From Marinitoga sp. 38H-ov (lineage in GTDB: Bacteria; Thermotogota; Thermotogae; Petrotogales; Petrotogaceae): a stretch of DNA of 64,000 nucleotides. A model generated the notes under the pieces. That model ran no database searches and was not told the DNA's origin. It saw only the letters and a program-made list of their open reading frames with translations. The DNA is taken from the NCBI RefSeq assembly GCF_011057715.1, contig NZ_LNGH01000007.1:17191-81190 (forward strand). The letters are read 5' to 3'. Positions 26,400 through 36,017 of the stretch are shown piece after piece. Both the position numbers and the translations under genes were made by a program. How positions within the stretch are numbered: the stretch's first letter is position 1; each line of letters opens with the position of its first letter.

Positions 26400-27437
26400 A
26401 TGAAAGTATATTTAAAAAAATGCGATGATTATGATAATGTTGAGAATATATTATTGCCAATTTTAGAAAAATTCAAAGATAAATTTAATGAAGGTGAAAA
26501 AGTATTAGTAAAACCAAATTTATTATCGCCAAAAAATGTTGAAACAGGTATTACAACTCATCCAAAGGTAGTAGGAGTTGTATTAAAATTCTTATTGGAT
26601 TTAGGTACAAAACCATATTTAGGAGATAGTCCTGCAACTGGAACTGCTTTAGAAGCAGTCAAAGCAAATGGTATATATGATGTATGTAAAAAATTAAATG
26701 TTCCAGTAGTAGAATTAGATGATCCAATTGATGTAGATGGAGAAATATATAAAGGAATTAAAATATCTAAAAAGGTTTTAGAAGCAGATAAAATCGTAAA
26801 TATTGCCAAATTAAAAACACATGTTCAAATGATAATGACATTAGCTGTGAAAAACACATTTGGATGTGTTGTTGGAAAAGAAAAATCAGCATGGCATTTT
26901 AGAGCAAAAACCAATACTAATTTTGCAAATGTAATTATTGATATTCATAATATAGTAAAACCAACATTAAATATAATGGATGGGATTTTGGGTATGGAAG
27001 GCAATGGTCCAGCAAATGGGGTTCAAAAAAGATTTAATGTAATAGGTGTTTCTGAAAATGCATATGCATTAGATCACGCTATAATAAAATCATTAAATGT
27101 AAAAGAAAAATATGTATATATTATCAAAGAAGCGATGAAAAGAAATTTAATTCCTAACTATGATTTAGAAAGTGATTGGGAGGGTGGTAAAATAAAATTA
27201 CCTTTAACAGCTCCAATATTTGAAACGGTGACTAATTTAACAAGAGTTTTTGAAAGAGTTCCAAAAATCAATGCTGATAAATGTATATCTTGTAAAATAT
27301 GTGAAAGTAGATGTCCAGCAGAAGCTATAGATATAGATAATAATAAAACAATTGATTATTCAAAATGTATAAGGTGTTATGTTTGTCATGAAGTTTGTCC
27401 GCAAGATGCTATAAAGTTAATTAGAAAAATTATATAG
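26400..27437 (+). CDS. DUF362 domain protein with 2x[4Fe-4S] ferredoxin tail
   Basis: 345 residues. Residues 1-285 are the DUF362 domain (VLVKPNLLSPKNVETGITTHP, KLKTHVQMIMTLAVKNTFG, DGILGMEGNGPANG). The C-terminus holds CISCKICESRCPAEA and CIRCYVCHEVCPQDA, ligands for two 4Fe-4S clusters. These widespread anaerobe proteins have no settled reaction; electron transfer is implied. Strong GGAGG ribosome site. Confidence 0.92.
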   Translation: MKVYLKKCDDYDNVENILLPILEKFKDKFNEGEKVLVKPNLLSPKNVETGITTHPKVVGVVLKFLLDLGTKPYLGDSPATGTALEAVKANGIYDVCKKLNVPVVELDDPIDVDGEIYKGIKISKKVLEADKIVNIAKLKTHVQMIMTLAVKNTFGCVVGKEKSAWHFRAKTNTNFANVIIDIHNIVKPTLNIMDGILGMEGNGPANGVQKRFNVIGVSENAYALDHAIIKSLNVKEKYVYIIKEAMKRNLIPNYDLESDWEGGKIKLPLTAPIFETVTNLTRVFERVPKINADKCISCKICESRCPAEAIDIDNNKTIDYSKCIRCYVCHEVCPQDAIKLIRKII

Positions 27438-27439
27438 AA

Positions 27440-27473
27440 AAAAGAGAAAGAGGGATTAATCCTCTTTCTCTTT
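27440..27473. terminator. Bidirectional terminator
   Basis: A long stem AAAAGAGAAAGAGG / CCTCTTTCTCTTTT flanked by A and T tracts lies between the convergent DUF362 and Cys-rich genes, overlapping the end of the latter. Confidence 0.85.
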
Positions 27474-27785
27474 TATTTTTTTTAATCTATCAGGATTTAA
27501 ATAATTTAAACAACATCCCGAACCAAACATTTTTACTTTTAAATTAATACTATTTTCGTATTCTACAATTTCATTATATTTACTGCATTTATTATCCTCA
27601 GTTAAATATTCACATTGATTTTTTTCTGCATTCCATTTTCCATAATAACATGGTGTATGTTTACAACAATACCCGCATTGTACACATTCAGGGCAATGTT
27701 CTTCTTCTTTATTCATTTTTTCAAACAATTCTTCTAAATCGTCTATTTCATCAAAATCATTTTCCGAATCATTATCAAAAAACAT
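27456..27785 (-). CDS. Small Cys-rich metal-cluster protein (YkgJ-like)
   Basis: 109 residues. A very acidic N-terminus (FFDNDSENDFDEIDDLEELF) is followed by CPECVQCGYCCKHTPC and later C residues (NQCEYL, NKCSKY, GSGCC), the pattern of Zn- or Fe/S-binding CxxCxxCC proteins. Function unknown. It is encoded just after the MFS gene (10 nt), probably co-transcribed. Confidence 0.82.
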   Translation of the reverse strand: MFFDNDSENDFDEIDDLEELFEKMNKEEEHCPECVQCGYCCKHTPCYYGKWNAEKNQCEYLTEDNKCSKYNEIVEYENSINLKVKMFGSGCCLNYLNPDRLKKIKEKED

Positions 27786-27795
27786 ATAATCACCT

Positions 27796-28911
27796 CTATT
27801 GTAAATTAGATTTCCTTTTATATACTATAGGATATATTATACCTAATAATATAGAAATAATACTTACACTTAACAATACAAAAGGTACATTATTTCCAAA
27901 AATAGCTGAGTATCCACTAGATATAAAATTACCTATAGCCCATGCAAATCCCATAGATACAGATGATGCAAAACTTTTATTTTTAGGCATTAAAAATTGA
28001 GCTTCTACTAAATTAGCTGACATAGTTAAAAATCCAAATGCATCAAAGGCAGCAAAAGCCAACACTCTAGTAATTTCTGAATTCATATATAGTAATGATA
28101 TTCCAAAAAATCCCATACCCAAAAAACCTATTAAATTAATAAATTTTATTCCAATTTTATCTCTTAAAATTGAACCATAATAATTTGTAAACATACCAAC
28201 AATCATACCAATACTTAAAGTAGCTCCTCCTATAACCAAACTAGATCCTTTAAGATTAACATATATTGGAACAAATGTATGGAATATATCCATTATAAAT
28301 CCCCTTAGAACAACCATTAAGAAAACAGGTAATAATACAATTACTTCATTAAAACTTGGTAACCTTTTTTCTGCAATGACTGTTTTTTCATAATGCCATA
28401 ATTTTTTATAAAATATTATTAGAAATAATAGGCTGAATATACCAACATAATATAATTTTTCAATTCCAAATAATTTTATATATGCTGTAATAAATATTGG
28501 TCCCAATGCAGCTCCAAATGTTCCAAAAACTGAAAACCAAGCTATATGAGAACCTTTATTTAATCTTCCTGCAAAACTTGCACCTACAGGGTGAAAAGCA
28601 GAATTTACTAATCTAATAAAGAAGATTAAAATTATTAATATATAAAAGCTATTTATAAATCCTATTAGTGAAATTAAGAGTATTTCTAAAAATATTAATA
28701 AAAATACATATATTCCATCCCTTTTTTTTCTATCAAAGTATAATCCAAAAACTATTTGAAAAATTGATGAAAAAGCACCTATTAATGTTATTAAACTAGC
28801 AAATGTTCTACTATCTATACCATATCTTTCAATAAAATATGGACCTAATGGTTTAAAAAATGAATTTAAAAAATCTGCTAAAAAATGAGCTAAAGAAATT
28901 GCAAAGGTCAT
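27796..28911 (-). CDS. MFS transporter, fosmidomycin-resistance (Fsr)-like
   Basis: About 371 residues from ATG 28911, preferred because GGAGGTG lies just upstream; the longer ORF start has no ribosome site. About 12 membrane helices. N-terminal SLAHFLADFLNSFFKPLGPYFIERYGI resembles Fsr-type and related drug/sugar efflux proteins; FGLYFDRKKRDG is the loop 2-3 motif. Substrate unknown. Confidence 0.85.
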   Translation of the reverse strand: MTFAISLAHFLADFLNSFFKPLGPYFIERYGIDSRTFASLITLIGAFSSIFQIVFGLYFDRKKRDGIYVFLLIFLEILLISLIGFINSFYILIILIFFIRLVNSAFHPVGASFAGRLNKGSHIAWFSVFGTFGAALGPIFITAYIKLFGIEKLYYVGIFSLLFLIIFYKKLWHYEKTVIAEKRLPSFNEVIVLLPVFLMVVLRGFIMDIFHTFVPIYVNLKGSSLVIGGATLSIGMIVGMFTNYYGSILRDKIGIKFINLIGFLGMGFFGISLLYMNSEITRVLAFAAFDAFGFLTMSANLVEAQFLMPKNKSFASSVSMGFAWAIGNFISSGYSAIFGNNVPFVLLSVSIISILLGIIYPIVYKRKSNLQ

Positions 28912-28980
28912 ATTACACCTCCTGTTTGTTAGTATTCCGAACAAATTATATCATAAAAAATATTAAAATACAATAAAAAA

Positions 28981-28997
28981 TCCGGCACTCGGCCGGA
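28981..28997 (-). terminator. Terminator of the nucleoside ABC operon
   Basis: TCCGGC-ACTCG-GCCGGA hairpin just past the stop of the last permease gene, followed on the minus strand by a T6 tract. Confidence 0.9.
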
Positions 28998-29001
28998 CTT
29001 A

Positions 29002-29952
29002 TTATTCTTTTTCGTAAGGAATACCATCTGCTGCAGGAGCTCTTGTTTTTCCAACAAATCCACTAACAACTATAATAGTAATTACAAAAGGTAATAAATT
29101 AAGTAATGCTTTCATTTCTGAAGGTATATCAAGAATAGATTGCAATTGAATATTTAAAGCATCTGATGCACCAAATAATAACGCAGCCCACATTGCACCA
29201 ACAGGATTCCAATTACCTAAAATCATAGCTGCTAAAGCAATAAAACCTTTACCACTAGGCATATTTTCTTGGAATTGTCCTAATTCTCCGATGCTTAAAT
29301 ATGCTCCACCTAAAGCTGCTAAAATACCACTCATTAAAACGCCAAAATATCTAATTCTGAATACATTTACCCCTAAAGTATCTGCTGATTTTGGATTTTC
29401 ACCTACAGCTCTCATTCTTAATCCCAATGGAGTTTTATATATTAAGAACCAACTTAAAGCTACAGCAATAAATGCTAGATATACAAAAATACTTAATTCG
29501 TCAAAAATTTGACCAATAAATGGAACATCTTTTAAGAAATCCATTTTTAATTTAGGAATTTTTGAAACAAAGTCAGATTGACCTGATTGACCAAAAATTG
29601 GTTCCATTAAAAACGCTGATAAACCAGATGCAATAAGTATTAATGCAGTTGCACTAACAATTTGATCAGCACTCCATCTAATTGAAACATACGCATGTAA
29701 CCAGGCAAAAATTAATCCTGAAATTAAAGCTCCAATTAATCCAATCCAGGGATTGCCAGTATAAAATGTAAATACTACGGCAGAAAAAGCAGATATTTTC
29801 ATTATACCTTCTAAAGCAATATTTGTAACACCAGTAACTTCACTAAATACACCACCTAAAGCTGCAAAAATCAATGGAGTTGCGCTTAATAACATTAATT
29901 TATAGAAAATAGGAGTAGAAAAACTATATATTATTGCTTGAAAAATATTCAT
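29002..29952 (-). CDS. Nucleoside ABC transporter permease 2 (NupQ/BmpC type)
   Basis: 316 residues with 8-10 membrane helices. The family signature GEVTGVTNIALEGIMKISAFSAV appears early (about 36-60), and GLRMRAVGENPKSADTLGVNVFRIRY is the cytoplasmic coupling region. Partner of the permease encoded just upstream with 4-nt overlap. Transporters of this set import purine and other nucleosides in Bacillus, Lactococcus and Treponema. The substrate is inferred from family and operon. Confidence 0.92.
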   Translation of the reverse strand: MNIFQAIIYSFSTPIFYKLMLLSATPLIFAALGGVFSEVTGVTNIALEGIMKISAFSAVVFTFYTGNPWIGLIGALISGLIFAWLHAYVSIRWSADQIVSATALILIASGLSAFLMEPIFGQSGQSDFVSKIPKLKMDFLKDVPFIGQIFDELSIFVYLAFIAVALSWFLIYKTPLGLRMRAVGENPKSADTLGVNVFRIRYFGVLMSGILAALGGAYLSIGELGQFQENMPSGKGFIALAAMILGNWNPVGAMWAALLFGASDALNIQLQSILDIPSEMKALLNLLPFVITIIVVSGFVGKTRAPAADGIPYEKE

Positions 29953-31010
29953 TTTGTTTCACCACCTTTTGAAATGGCCATTTTTGCAAGTAATGTTCTA
30001 ACTATTCTATCAGCTGCAACTAAGAATATAATAATACCTTGAATAATTGTAACTATATCATCTGGAACTTTAGCAAATTGCATAGCATTTGAACCTGTTC
30101 TTAAAGAGGATATTAAAAATGCAGCAAAAATAATACCAATTGGATTATTTTGACCAATTAATGCAATTGAAATACCATCAAAACCTTTACCACCACTGAA
30201 GTCTCCAAAAATTCTGTGATGAACAGCCATAACTTCCATAGCACCAGCTAATCCAGCTAAAGCACCACTAATAGCCATAGTCAAAACAATATTTTTCTTT
30301 AAAGAAATTGCACCCGCTTCAGAAGCATATGGATTATAACCAACAGCTTTTATTTCATAACCTGTAGTAGTTTTATCTAATAATATATAAACAAGTATTG
30401 CGGCTACTATTGAAACAATAATACCAGAAGGTAAAGTATTTGCTTGAACCGTCATTAAAGGAGGTAATTGAGCACTTTGAGCAATTTCAGGTGATTTAGG
30501 AACACCTTGCCCAACGGCCAAAGGACCTACAACAAAATAATTTGTTAAATATACAGCTATCCAGTTAAGCATAATTGTTGTAATAACTTCATGAGCTCCG
30601 GTAGCTGCTTTTAAATAACCTGCAATAGAAGCCCAAAAAGCCCCACCTAATATACCAGCTAACATTGTAATAGGTATAGCAACAATAGGAGATACATTTC
30701 CTAAATTTATACCAACAAAGGTTGCAAATATAGCACCCATCATCAATTGACCTTCAGCACCAATATTAAATATTCCTGCTCTAAATCCAAATCCAACAGC
30801 TAAACCAGTCAAAACTAGAGGCATCATTTTTGAAATATTTGCAGCCCAAGCTGCCTTTCCGCCAAAAGCACCCTTTAACATTACCCAATAAGCATTTAGC
30901 GGATTTTTACCAATTAAAAGTATAACTACAGCTGCTATTAACAATGCTATTATAACTGAAGTTACTGGAACGAGAATACTCATTGCATTTTTTGAGAGTT
31001 TATTTTTCAA
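29949..31010 (-). CDS. Nucleoside ABC transporter permease 1 (NupP/BmpB type)
   Basis: About 353 residues from TTG 31010. I chose this start because GGAGGGG with a 6-base spacer precedes it, inside the end of the ATPase gene; the ATG at 31043 lies before that site. FRAGIFNIGAEGQLMMGAIFAT (about 80-101) and YEIKAVGYNPYASEAGAISLKK are typical of this permease class. Many membrane helices. The start overlaps the ATPase stop, so translation is coupled. Confidence 0.88.
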   Translation of the reverse strand: MKNKLSKNAMSILVPVTSVIIALLIAAVVILLIGKNPLNAYWVMLKGAFGGKAAWAANISKMMPLVLTGLAVGFGFRAGIFNIGAEGQLMMGAIFATFVGINLGNVSPIVAIPITMLAGILGGAFWASIAGYLKAATGAHEVITTIMLNWIAVYLTNYFVVGPLAVGQGVPKSPEIAQSAQLPPLMTVQANTLPSGIIVSIVAAILVYILLDKTTTGYEIKAVGYNPYASEAGAISLKKNIVLTMAISGALAGLAGAMEVMAVHHRIFGDFSGGKGFDGISIALIGQNNPIGIIFAAFLISSLRTGSNAMQFAKVPDDIVTIIQGIIIFLVAADRIVRTLLAKMAISKGGETK

Positions 31011-32592
31011 TTGAATCCCCTCCATGTACATACTTTTCTTCAAGCTTTATATCTTCTAATCTATGACCTGCCATCATTAAACCTAATTCTTCAATAGTTA
31101 CTTCTTCGGGTTTTACTTCTCCCATTATTTCTCCTTCATACATAACAATAATTCTGTCTGAAAGAGATAAAACTTCTTCTAATTCCATAGAAACTAATAA
31201 TACTGCAACATCTTTATCTCTTAAATTTAATATTTCCTTATGAACATATTCAATTGCACCAACATCTAGACCACGAGTTGGTTGTGCAATTACAATAAAT
31301 TCTGGATTAAAACTAACCTCTCTAGCGATAACAACTTTTTGTTGATTACCACCAGATAAATTACCAGTAGGAATAGTTCCATCAGCAGGTCTGACATCAA
31401 ACTTTTTAATTAAAATATCAGCATTTTTGTATATTACATTATGATTTAAAAATCCATTTTTTGCAAATGGTTCCTTATAATGTTTTCCCAAAATCATATT
31501 ATAATAATTTGGATATTCTTTTACCATAGCATATTTATATCTATCTTCAGGTATATGACCTATATTTCTTTCTCTTAATTCTCTTACAGTCATTTTAGAA
31601 ACGTCTTCACCATTATATATATATTTTCCATTTTCTATTTTTCTAAGACCAGTTAATGCTTCAACAAGCTCAGTTTGACCATTCCCAGCAACACCAGCAA
31701 CACCTAAAACTTCGCCTTTTCTAATTTTAAATGATACTCCTCTAACAGCATCTAATTTTCTATTATCTTTTACCCAAAGATTTTCAACTTCAACAGCAAC
31801 ATCTCCAGGAGTTTTTTTATTTTTTTCTATTCTAAGCACAACTTCTCTTCCAACCATCATATTAGCAAGTTCTCTTGCATTTGTATCTTTGGCAGCAACA
31901 TTACCAGTTACCTTTCCTAATCTCATAACTGTTATATTATCACTAATTTCCATAACTTCATGAAGTTTATGAGAAATAAAAATAATAGTTTTTCCATCTT
32001 CTTTTAATTTCCTAATAATACCAAATAATTCTTCTGTTTCTTGAGGAGTTAAAACGGCAGTAGGTTCGTCTAAAATTAATATTTCAGCCCCTCTATATAT
32101 AGTTTTTAAAATTTCAACTCTTTGCTGCATACCAACAGGTATATCTTCTATCTTAGCATCAACATCTACAAATAAACCATATTTTTCGGATAATTCTTTA
32201 ACTTCTTTTCTTGCTCTTTTTAAATCAAAAACCATACCATTTTTTGGTTCTGAACCCAAGACAATGTTCTCTGCAACAGTTAATGTGTCTACCAACATAA
32301 AATGTTGGTGAACCATACCTATACCAGCTCTTATAGCGTCCCCTGGACCTTTGAATACTTTTTTTTCTCCAAAAATATAAATATCTCCAGAGGTTGGTGT
32401 GTATAAACCATATAATTGATTCATCAAAGTTGACTTACCTGCTCCATTTTCACCAATGATAGAATGAACTTCACCCTTTTTTACTAAAAAGTTCACGTTA
32501 TCATTTGCCAAAACTTTCGGGAATTGCTTTACAATGTTATGCATTATAACAGCATATTCCTTTTTGTTTATTGATGATAAATCTATACTCAA
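31000..32592 (-). CDS. Nucleoside ABC transporter ATPase, two ABC domains (NupO type)
   Basis: 530 residues. First ABC domain: GENGAGKST Walker A (about 48-56), Q-loop HQHFMLVDTLTVAEN, Walker B LILDEPTAVL. Its signature motif reads VGMQQRVEI rather than LSGGQ. Second domain: GVAGNGQTEL in place of a standard Walker A, signature LSGGNQQKVVIARE, then QPTRGLDVGA. This asymmetry is normal for sugar and nucleoside importers of the RbsA/NupO class. The start codon is TTG 32592 behind GGAGGTG. It follows a palindrome and a hairpin that separate it from the binding-protein gene. Confidence 0.92.
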   Translation of the reverse strand: MSIDLSSINKKEYAVIMHNIVKQFPKVLANDNVNFLVKKGEVHSIIGENGAGKSTLMNQLYGLYTPTSGDIYIFGEKKVFKGPGDAIRAGIGMVHQHFMLVDTLTVAENIVLGSEPKNGMVFDLKRARKEVKELSEKYGLFVDVDAKIEDIPVGMQQRVEILKTIYRGAEILILDEPTAVLTPQETEELFGIIRKLKEDGKTIIFISHKLHEVMEISDNITVMRLGKVTGNVAAKDTNARELANMMVGREVVLRIEKNKKTPGDVAVEVENLWVKDNRKLDAVRGVSFKIRKGEVLGVAGVAGNGQTELVEALTGLRKIENGKYIYNGEDVSKMTVRELRERNIGHIPEDRYKYAMVKEYPNYYNMILGKHYKEPFAKNGFLNHNVIYKNADILIKKFDVRPADGTIPTGNLSGGNQQKVVIAREVSFNPEFIVIAQPTRGLDVGAIEYVHKEILNLRDKDVAVLLVSMELEEVLSLSDRIIVMYEGEIMGEVKPEEVTIEELGLMMAGHRLEDIKLEEKYVHGGDSIEK

Positions 32593-32610
32593 CTGTTACA
32601 CCTCCTAACA

Positions 32611-32660
32611 TTAATAGCTTATAAATATTGATTATATAACCAATATTTATAAACTATTAA
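32611..32660. repeat. 20-bp inverted repeat upstream of the ABC ATPase
   Basis: Left arm 32611-32630 (TTAATAGCTTATAAATATTG) and right arm 32641-32660 are complementary at 19 of 20 positions, around a 10-base centre. It lies between the ATPase ribosome site and the intercistronic hairpin. It could be an operator for a local promoter or an mRNA-stabilising stem. Confidence 0.75.
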
Positions 32661-32680
32661 CATTAAAATTTATAAATAAG

Positions 32681-32697
32681 GCGGGATAATCCCGCCC
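32681..32697 (-). terminator. Intercistronic hairpin after the BMP gene (attenuator)
   Basis: A perfect 7-bp GC-rich stem GGCGGGA-TAA-TCCCGCC just after the BMP stop. Only a weak T tract follows on the minus strand, so partial read-through is likely. This would give more binding protein than ATPase and permeases. Confidence 0.7.
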
Positions 32698-32713
32698 CGT
32701 TATTATAATTTAA

Positions 32714-33805
32714 TTAGAATGGAAATTCAACGTCAACTGTAAAGTTGTTTAAATCATTTTCATTATCAGGAACAACTAATAATCCAGATTTTATAGCGTA
32801 ATTTAAGTATTCTATTTCTGCTAAAATTCTTGCAGGAACTAATCCTTTTGTGTATTTCATTGGAGATAAACTTACACCATCTTCTAAAGCACCTAATGTA
32901 GCAACTCCGCCTTTGAATCTGTTTCTATAAGCGTCTCTTACACCATAATAAGAAGCATTGTCAACTCTTTTTAATGCACTTGCTAATACATAACCAGGTG
33001 CCATATAATCTTGATCTGAGTCAACGCCAATTGCAAAATAACCTTCACCTTTTTCATAATATGCGTCAATAATTTCAGCTAAATTAGCATCTGGAGAAAC
33101 ATTATAAACGTTTAATGATTTTTCTTTAGCAGCGTCAATAACACCGTTTCCACATGCTCCAGCAGCTGCAAATATAATATCAGCACCTTCTGCAAATTGT
33201 GCTAAAGCCATTGATTTACCTTTAGCAGCGTCTACAAATGATTCTGTATAACCAACAACTATTTCTACATTTTCTCCATAGATAGCATTATATGTTTTTA
33301 CACCTGCAACATAACCATATTTGAATCTTTCAACTGGAGGAATAGCAATACCGCCAATAAAACCAACTTTTCCAGTTTTTGTCATAGCTGCCGCTAAATA
33401 ACCAACAAAGAATGCTGATTCTTGTTCCTTAAATAAGTATAATTGAACGTTTTTAGGTACATTTCCACCTTCTGGAGGAGCAATATCAATACCAATGAAC
33501 TTTGTGCTTGGATATTGAGGAGCAACATCAAATAATGCATTACTCATCATAAATCCAACGGCAATAACAACGTCAGCTTCTTTAGCAGCATTTGATAAAT
33601 TATCTACATAGTCACTTTGTTCTTTTGATTGAATTGCTTGAACATCAATACCGTATTTTTCTTTTGCCATTAAAACACCATTCCAAGTTCCATCATTAAA
33701 TGATTTGTCACCTAATCCCCCAACGTCTGTTACCATAATAACTTTGAAAGCAAATGATGAAACTACTAATGCTAATAATAATACTAAAAGTACAGCTTTC
33801 TTCAT
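32714..33805 (-). CDS. BMP-family nucleoside-binding protein (PnrA-like)
   Basis: 363 residues with a signal peptide (KKAVLLVLLLALVVSSFA). There is no lipobox Cys, so it is a periplasmic rather than lipid-anchored protein. VTDVGGLGDKSFNDGTWNGV (about 25-44) is the BMP/PnrA signature; FIGIDIAPPEGGNVPKNVQLYLFKEQESAFFVGYLAAAM and GGIAIPPVERFKYGY also fit. Captures nucleosides for the ABC importer encoded downstream. Good GGTAAGG-like ribosome site. Confidence 0.92.
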   Translation of the reverse strand: MKKAVLLVLLLALVVSSFAFKVIMVTDVGGLGDKSFNDGTWNGVLMAKEKYGIDVQAIQSKEQSDYVDNLSNAAKEADVVIAVGFMMSNALFDVAPQYPSTKFIGIDIAPPEGGNVPKNVQLYLFKEQESAFFVGYLAAAMTKTGKVGFIGGIAIPPVERFKYGYVAGVKTYNAIYGENVEIVVGYTESFVDAAKGKSMALAQFAEGADIIFAAAGACGNGVIDAAKEKSLNVYNVSPDANLAEIIDAYYEKGEGYFAIGVDSDQDYMAPGYVLASALKRVDNASYYGVRDAYRNRFKGGVATLGALEDGVSLSPMKYTKGLVPARILAEIEYLNYAIKSGLLVVPDNENDLNNFTVDVEFPF

Positions 33806-33809
33806 AACC

Positions 33810-35747
33810 TTACCTCCCTTTATAGAATTTAATAATTTTTAATCCGCTTAATGCGGTAAATAATATCATCAATAATCCAAAAGTAGCATTTATTCCAAAG
33901 GTATTTGCGTTTAATAGTGGATATTTGAATTCTGATAAAATATGTATTGTTTCAGGTTTTATAAATGACAATATTGATGCAATTACCATAATCGATAAAC
34001 CTGTTAATTTAAATAATAGTGTTTCATTCAAATTAAAGAATAAAAATCCTATAATCAATAATATCAATATTTTTGTTCCCCAATCTGTAATAATAGCTTT
34101 TAAATTAATTGGAGAATTAATTTCATTTGAAAAAACTTTCAATAAATTTGGTTTGAAGTTTATTAAAACATTAGATTTTATTAATTTTGTTTCAAGGTTG
34201 TTTTTGAATAAGTCCATAAATTCTTTATCTGAATATTTTAAGATATTAGCTACATGATTATTATAGATATTTAAGCCATTATAAATATTTTCATATCTCT
34301 TTTGAGACGATTTTTCAAAATCTTCCAATACTTTCCTAAAGTTATCTGTTAATTCTTTATAAACTTCAATATTGTCAATATATATTCCTTTTTCCAATAA
34401 ATCCATAGATACTTTACCATCTTCAAAAGTTAAATAATCTAAAATATTATTTTTTCCTGAATCTAATAAAAATTTCTTTAAAGATTGATTGTAAATATTT
34501 CTTATTTCAGAAAATTCAGCTGATAATTGAGAACCTATATACGCAACATCTTTATTTACAAATGAGTATGGATATATCAAAGTGTCATTTAATAATTCTT
34601 TTTGCATTGGAGAATTATGAAAATCAATGTTATTTTCCATTTTTATTTCTTGAACATCAGTGAAAAGAGGAATTGTAAATAAAAATCCAATAATTATAAT
34701 AAATGAAATATTTATTATTCTAGATAATAATGATGTATTTCTACCAAAAGCTTTAAAGAATAAAACAATTAAAGTTAATAAAAATGCTGTGAAGATAAAT
34801 GAACCGTATATAAATGATGTGATCATATCTTTAGTAAAATTATAATAGAATAATATATATATTACTTCTGAAATTAATATTACAAAAAAAGCCCATTTGT
34901 ATAAGTTTGTTTTTTTCATAATGTATATTGCTAATATAATAGCTATATATATTATAAATCTAATCCATTCATTACTTTTTTCGACCTTAGCATTATTTAA
35001 AAATATTGAAATAATATTTTGTGTATCATTTTTAATAGTGTCAGGAACAAAAGATAAAACCCTGGAAGCTAAATCATCAATTTCGATTTCTAAATCTTCT
35101 CCAGTTATCATCATTTTTGAAATTTCATTTATGCCATCTTCCAATAAATCCTTATTTTTAGAAATAATGTTATCAAAAAATTCATCTGCTTCACCATCAT
35201 ATATATAATATTCTGGGAATTCAAGTTCGGCTTTTCTATTTTTCATTTTTTTCATTATTAATGTTTTATTTGGAGAATCTTTAACTAATCCTAATGAATA
35301 AGCTATAGCATTTTTTATATATAAGAATCCATTATCTTGCAAATATGAAGAATATTCTTCTAAAGCTAGATAAAAAGCAGGTAAGGATCTAATAGTTTCT
35401 TCTTTTAATGTTTTTCCGGAAAGCTTACTTTCTACATATGCAAGAAAACCTGAAAATGCAATTTCTTCTTCTAATGATTTAAACGAGTGATTTTCAGATA
35501 TAGTAGATAAATGTTTCGAAATATAAGATGGTCTATCAGTATATTCGGCACTTCCAACCATTTGAGTTTTATAAAACTTATATAATCCTAAGTTTTTTAA
35601 TTCCGTAAAAAACCAATTTAAATTTTCGGAATTTGATTCATATTCATTGATATAAGTAGTATAATAACTCTTTATGTCATCCATATTTAGTGAAAACATG
35701 CTTAAAGCAATAAGTGAAAATATAATAGTAAAAATAACCTTTTTCAC
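33810..35747 (-). CDS. Unknown 645-residue secreted/membrane protein
   Basis: I do not recognise a family. Signal peptide at 1-20 (KKVIFTIIFSLIALSMFS), then a helical extracytoplasmic domain to about 260, four membrane helices between about 265 and 370 (RFIIYIAIILAIYIM, FVILISEVIYILFYY, FIFTAFLLTLIVLFF, ISFIIIIGFLFTIPLF), a second helical extracytoplasmic domain to about 560 and three final membrane helices. It ends 4 nt before the BMP gene, so it heads that operon. A role in nucleoside uptake is possible from position only. Confidence 0.8.
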   Translation of the reverse strand: MKKVIFTIIFSLIALSMFSLNMDDIKSYYTTYINEYESNSENLNWFFTELKNLGLYKFYKTQMVGSAEYTDRPSYISKHLSTISENHSFKSLEEEIAFSGFLAYVESKLSGKTLKEETIRSLPAFYLALEEYSSYLQDNGFLYIKNAIAYSLGLVKDSPNKTLIMKKMKNRKAELEFPEYYIYDGEADEFFDNIISKNKDLLEDGINEISKMMITGEDLEIEIDDLASRVLSFVPDTIKNDTQNIISIFLNNAKVEKSNEWIRFIIYIAIILAIYIMKKTNLYKWAFFVILISEVIYILFYYNFTKDMITSFIYGSFIFTAFLLTLIVLFFKAFGRNTSLLSRIINISFIIIIGFLFTIPLFTDVQEIKMENNIDFHNSPMQKELLNDTLIYPYSFVNKDVAYIGSQLSAEFSEIRNIYNQSLKKFLLDSGKNNILDYLTFEDGKVSMDLLEKGIYIDNIEVYKELTDNFRKVLEDFEKSSQKRYENIYNGLNIYNNHVANILKYSDKEFMDLFKNNLETKLIKSNVLINFKPNLLKVFSNEINSPINLKAIITDWGTKILILLIIGFLFFNLNETLLFKLTGLSIMVIASILSFIKPETIHILSEFKYPLLNANTFGINATFGLLMILFTALSGLKIIKFYKGR

Positions 35748-36017
35748 AAAAGCACCTCCTATAAAATGGCTAATATTATTATATCACAAAATCTTAATTT
35801 GAGAAAAATTGCAAAAGGATATTATCATATTTTTATTTAAATTTCAAGAAGTTTGTGTAATAGGTTTCACAAAATATATTTATTTATTTTGGTTAGAATA
35901 GAGTTATTTAAAGTTTAAAGCAAATAATCTTTATTTTTAAACTACACATGCTATAATTGTATAGAAAGCTAATGTGTTTAACAATTCTTTTTAGAAATTT
36001 AAAATAGAGGTGATATT
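35748..36017. promoter_or_regulatory. Divergent intergenic region; extended -10 for surE
   Basis: No gene. Rightward extended -10 TGCTATAAT at 35949-35957 would serve surE-def-fmt, leaving a leader of about 50 nt. A TTGTG...CACAA inverted pair lies near 35850-35875. The leftward promoter was not identified with confidence. Confidence 0.5.
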
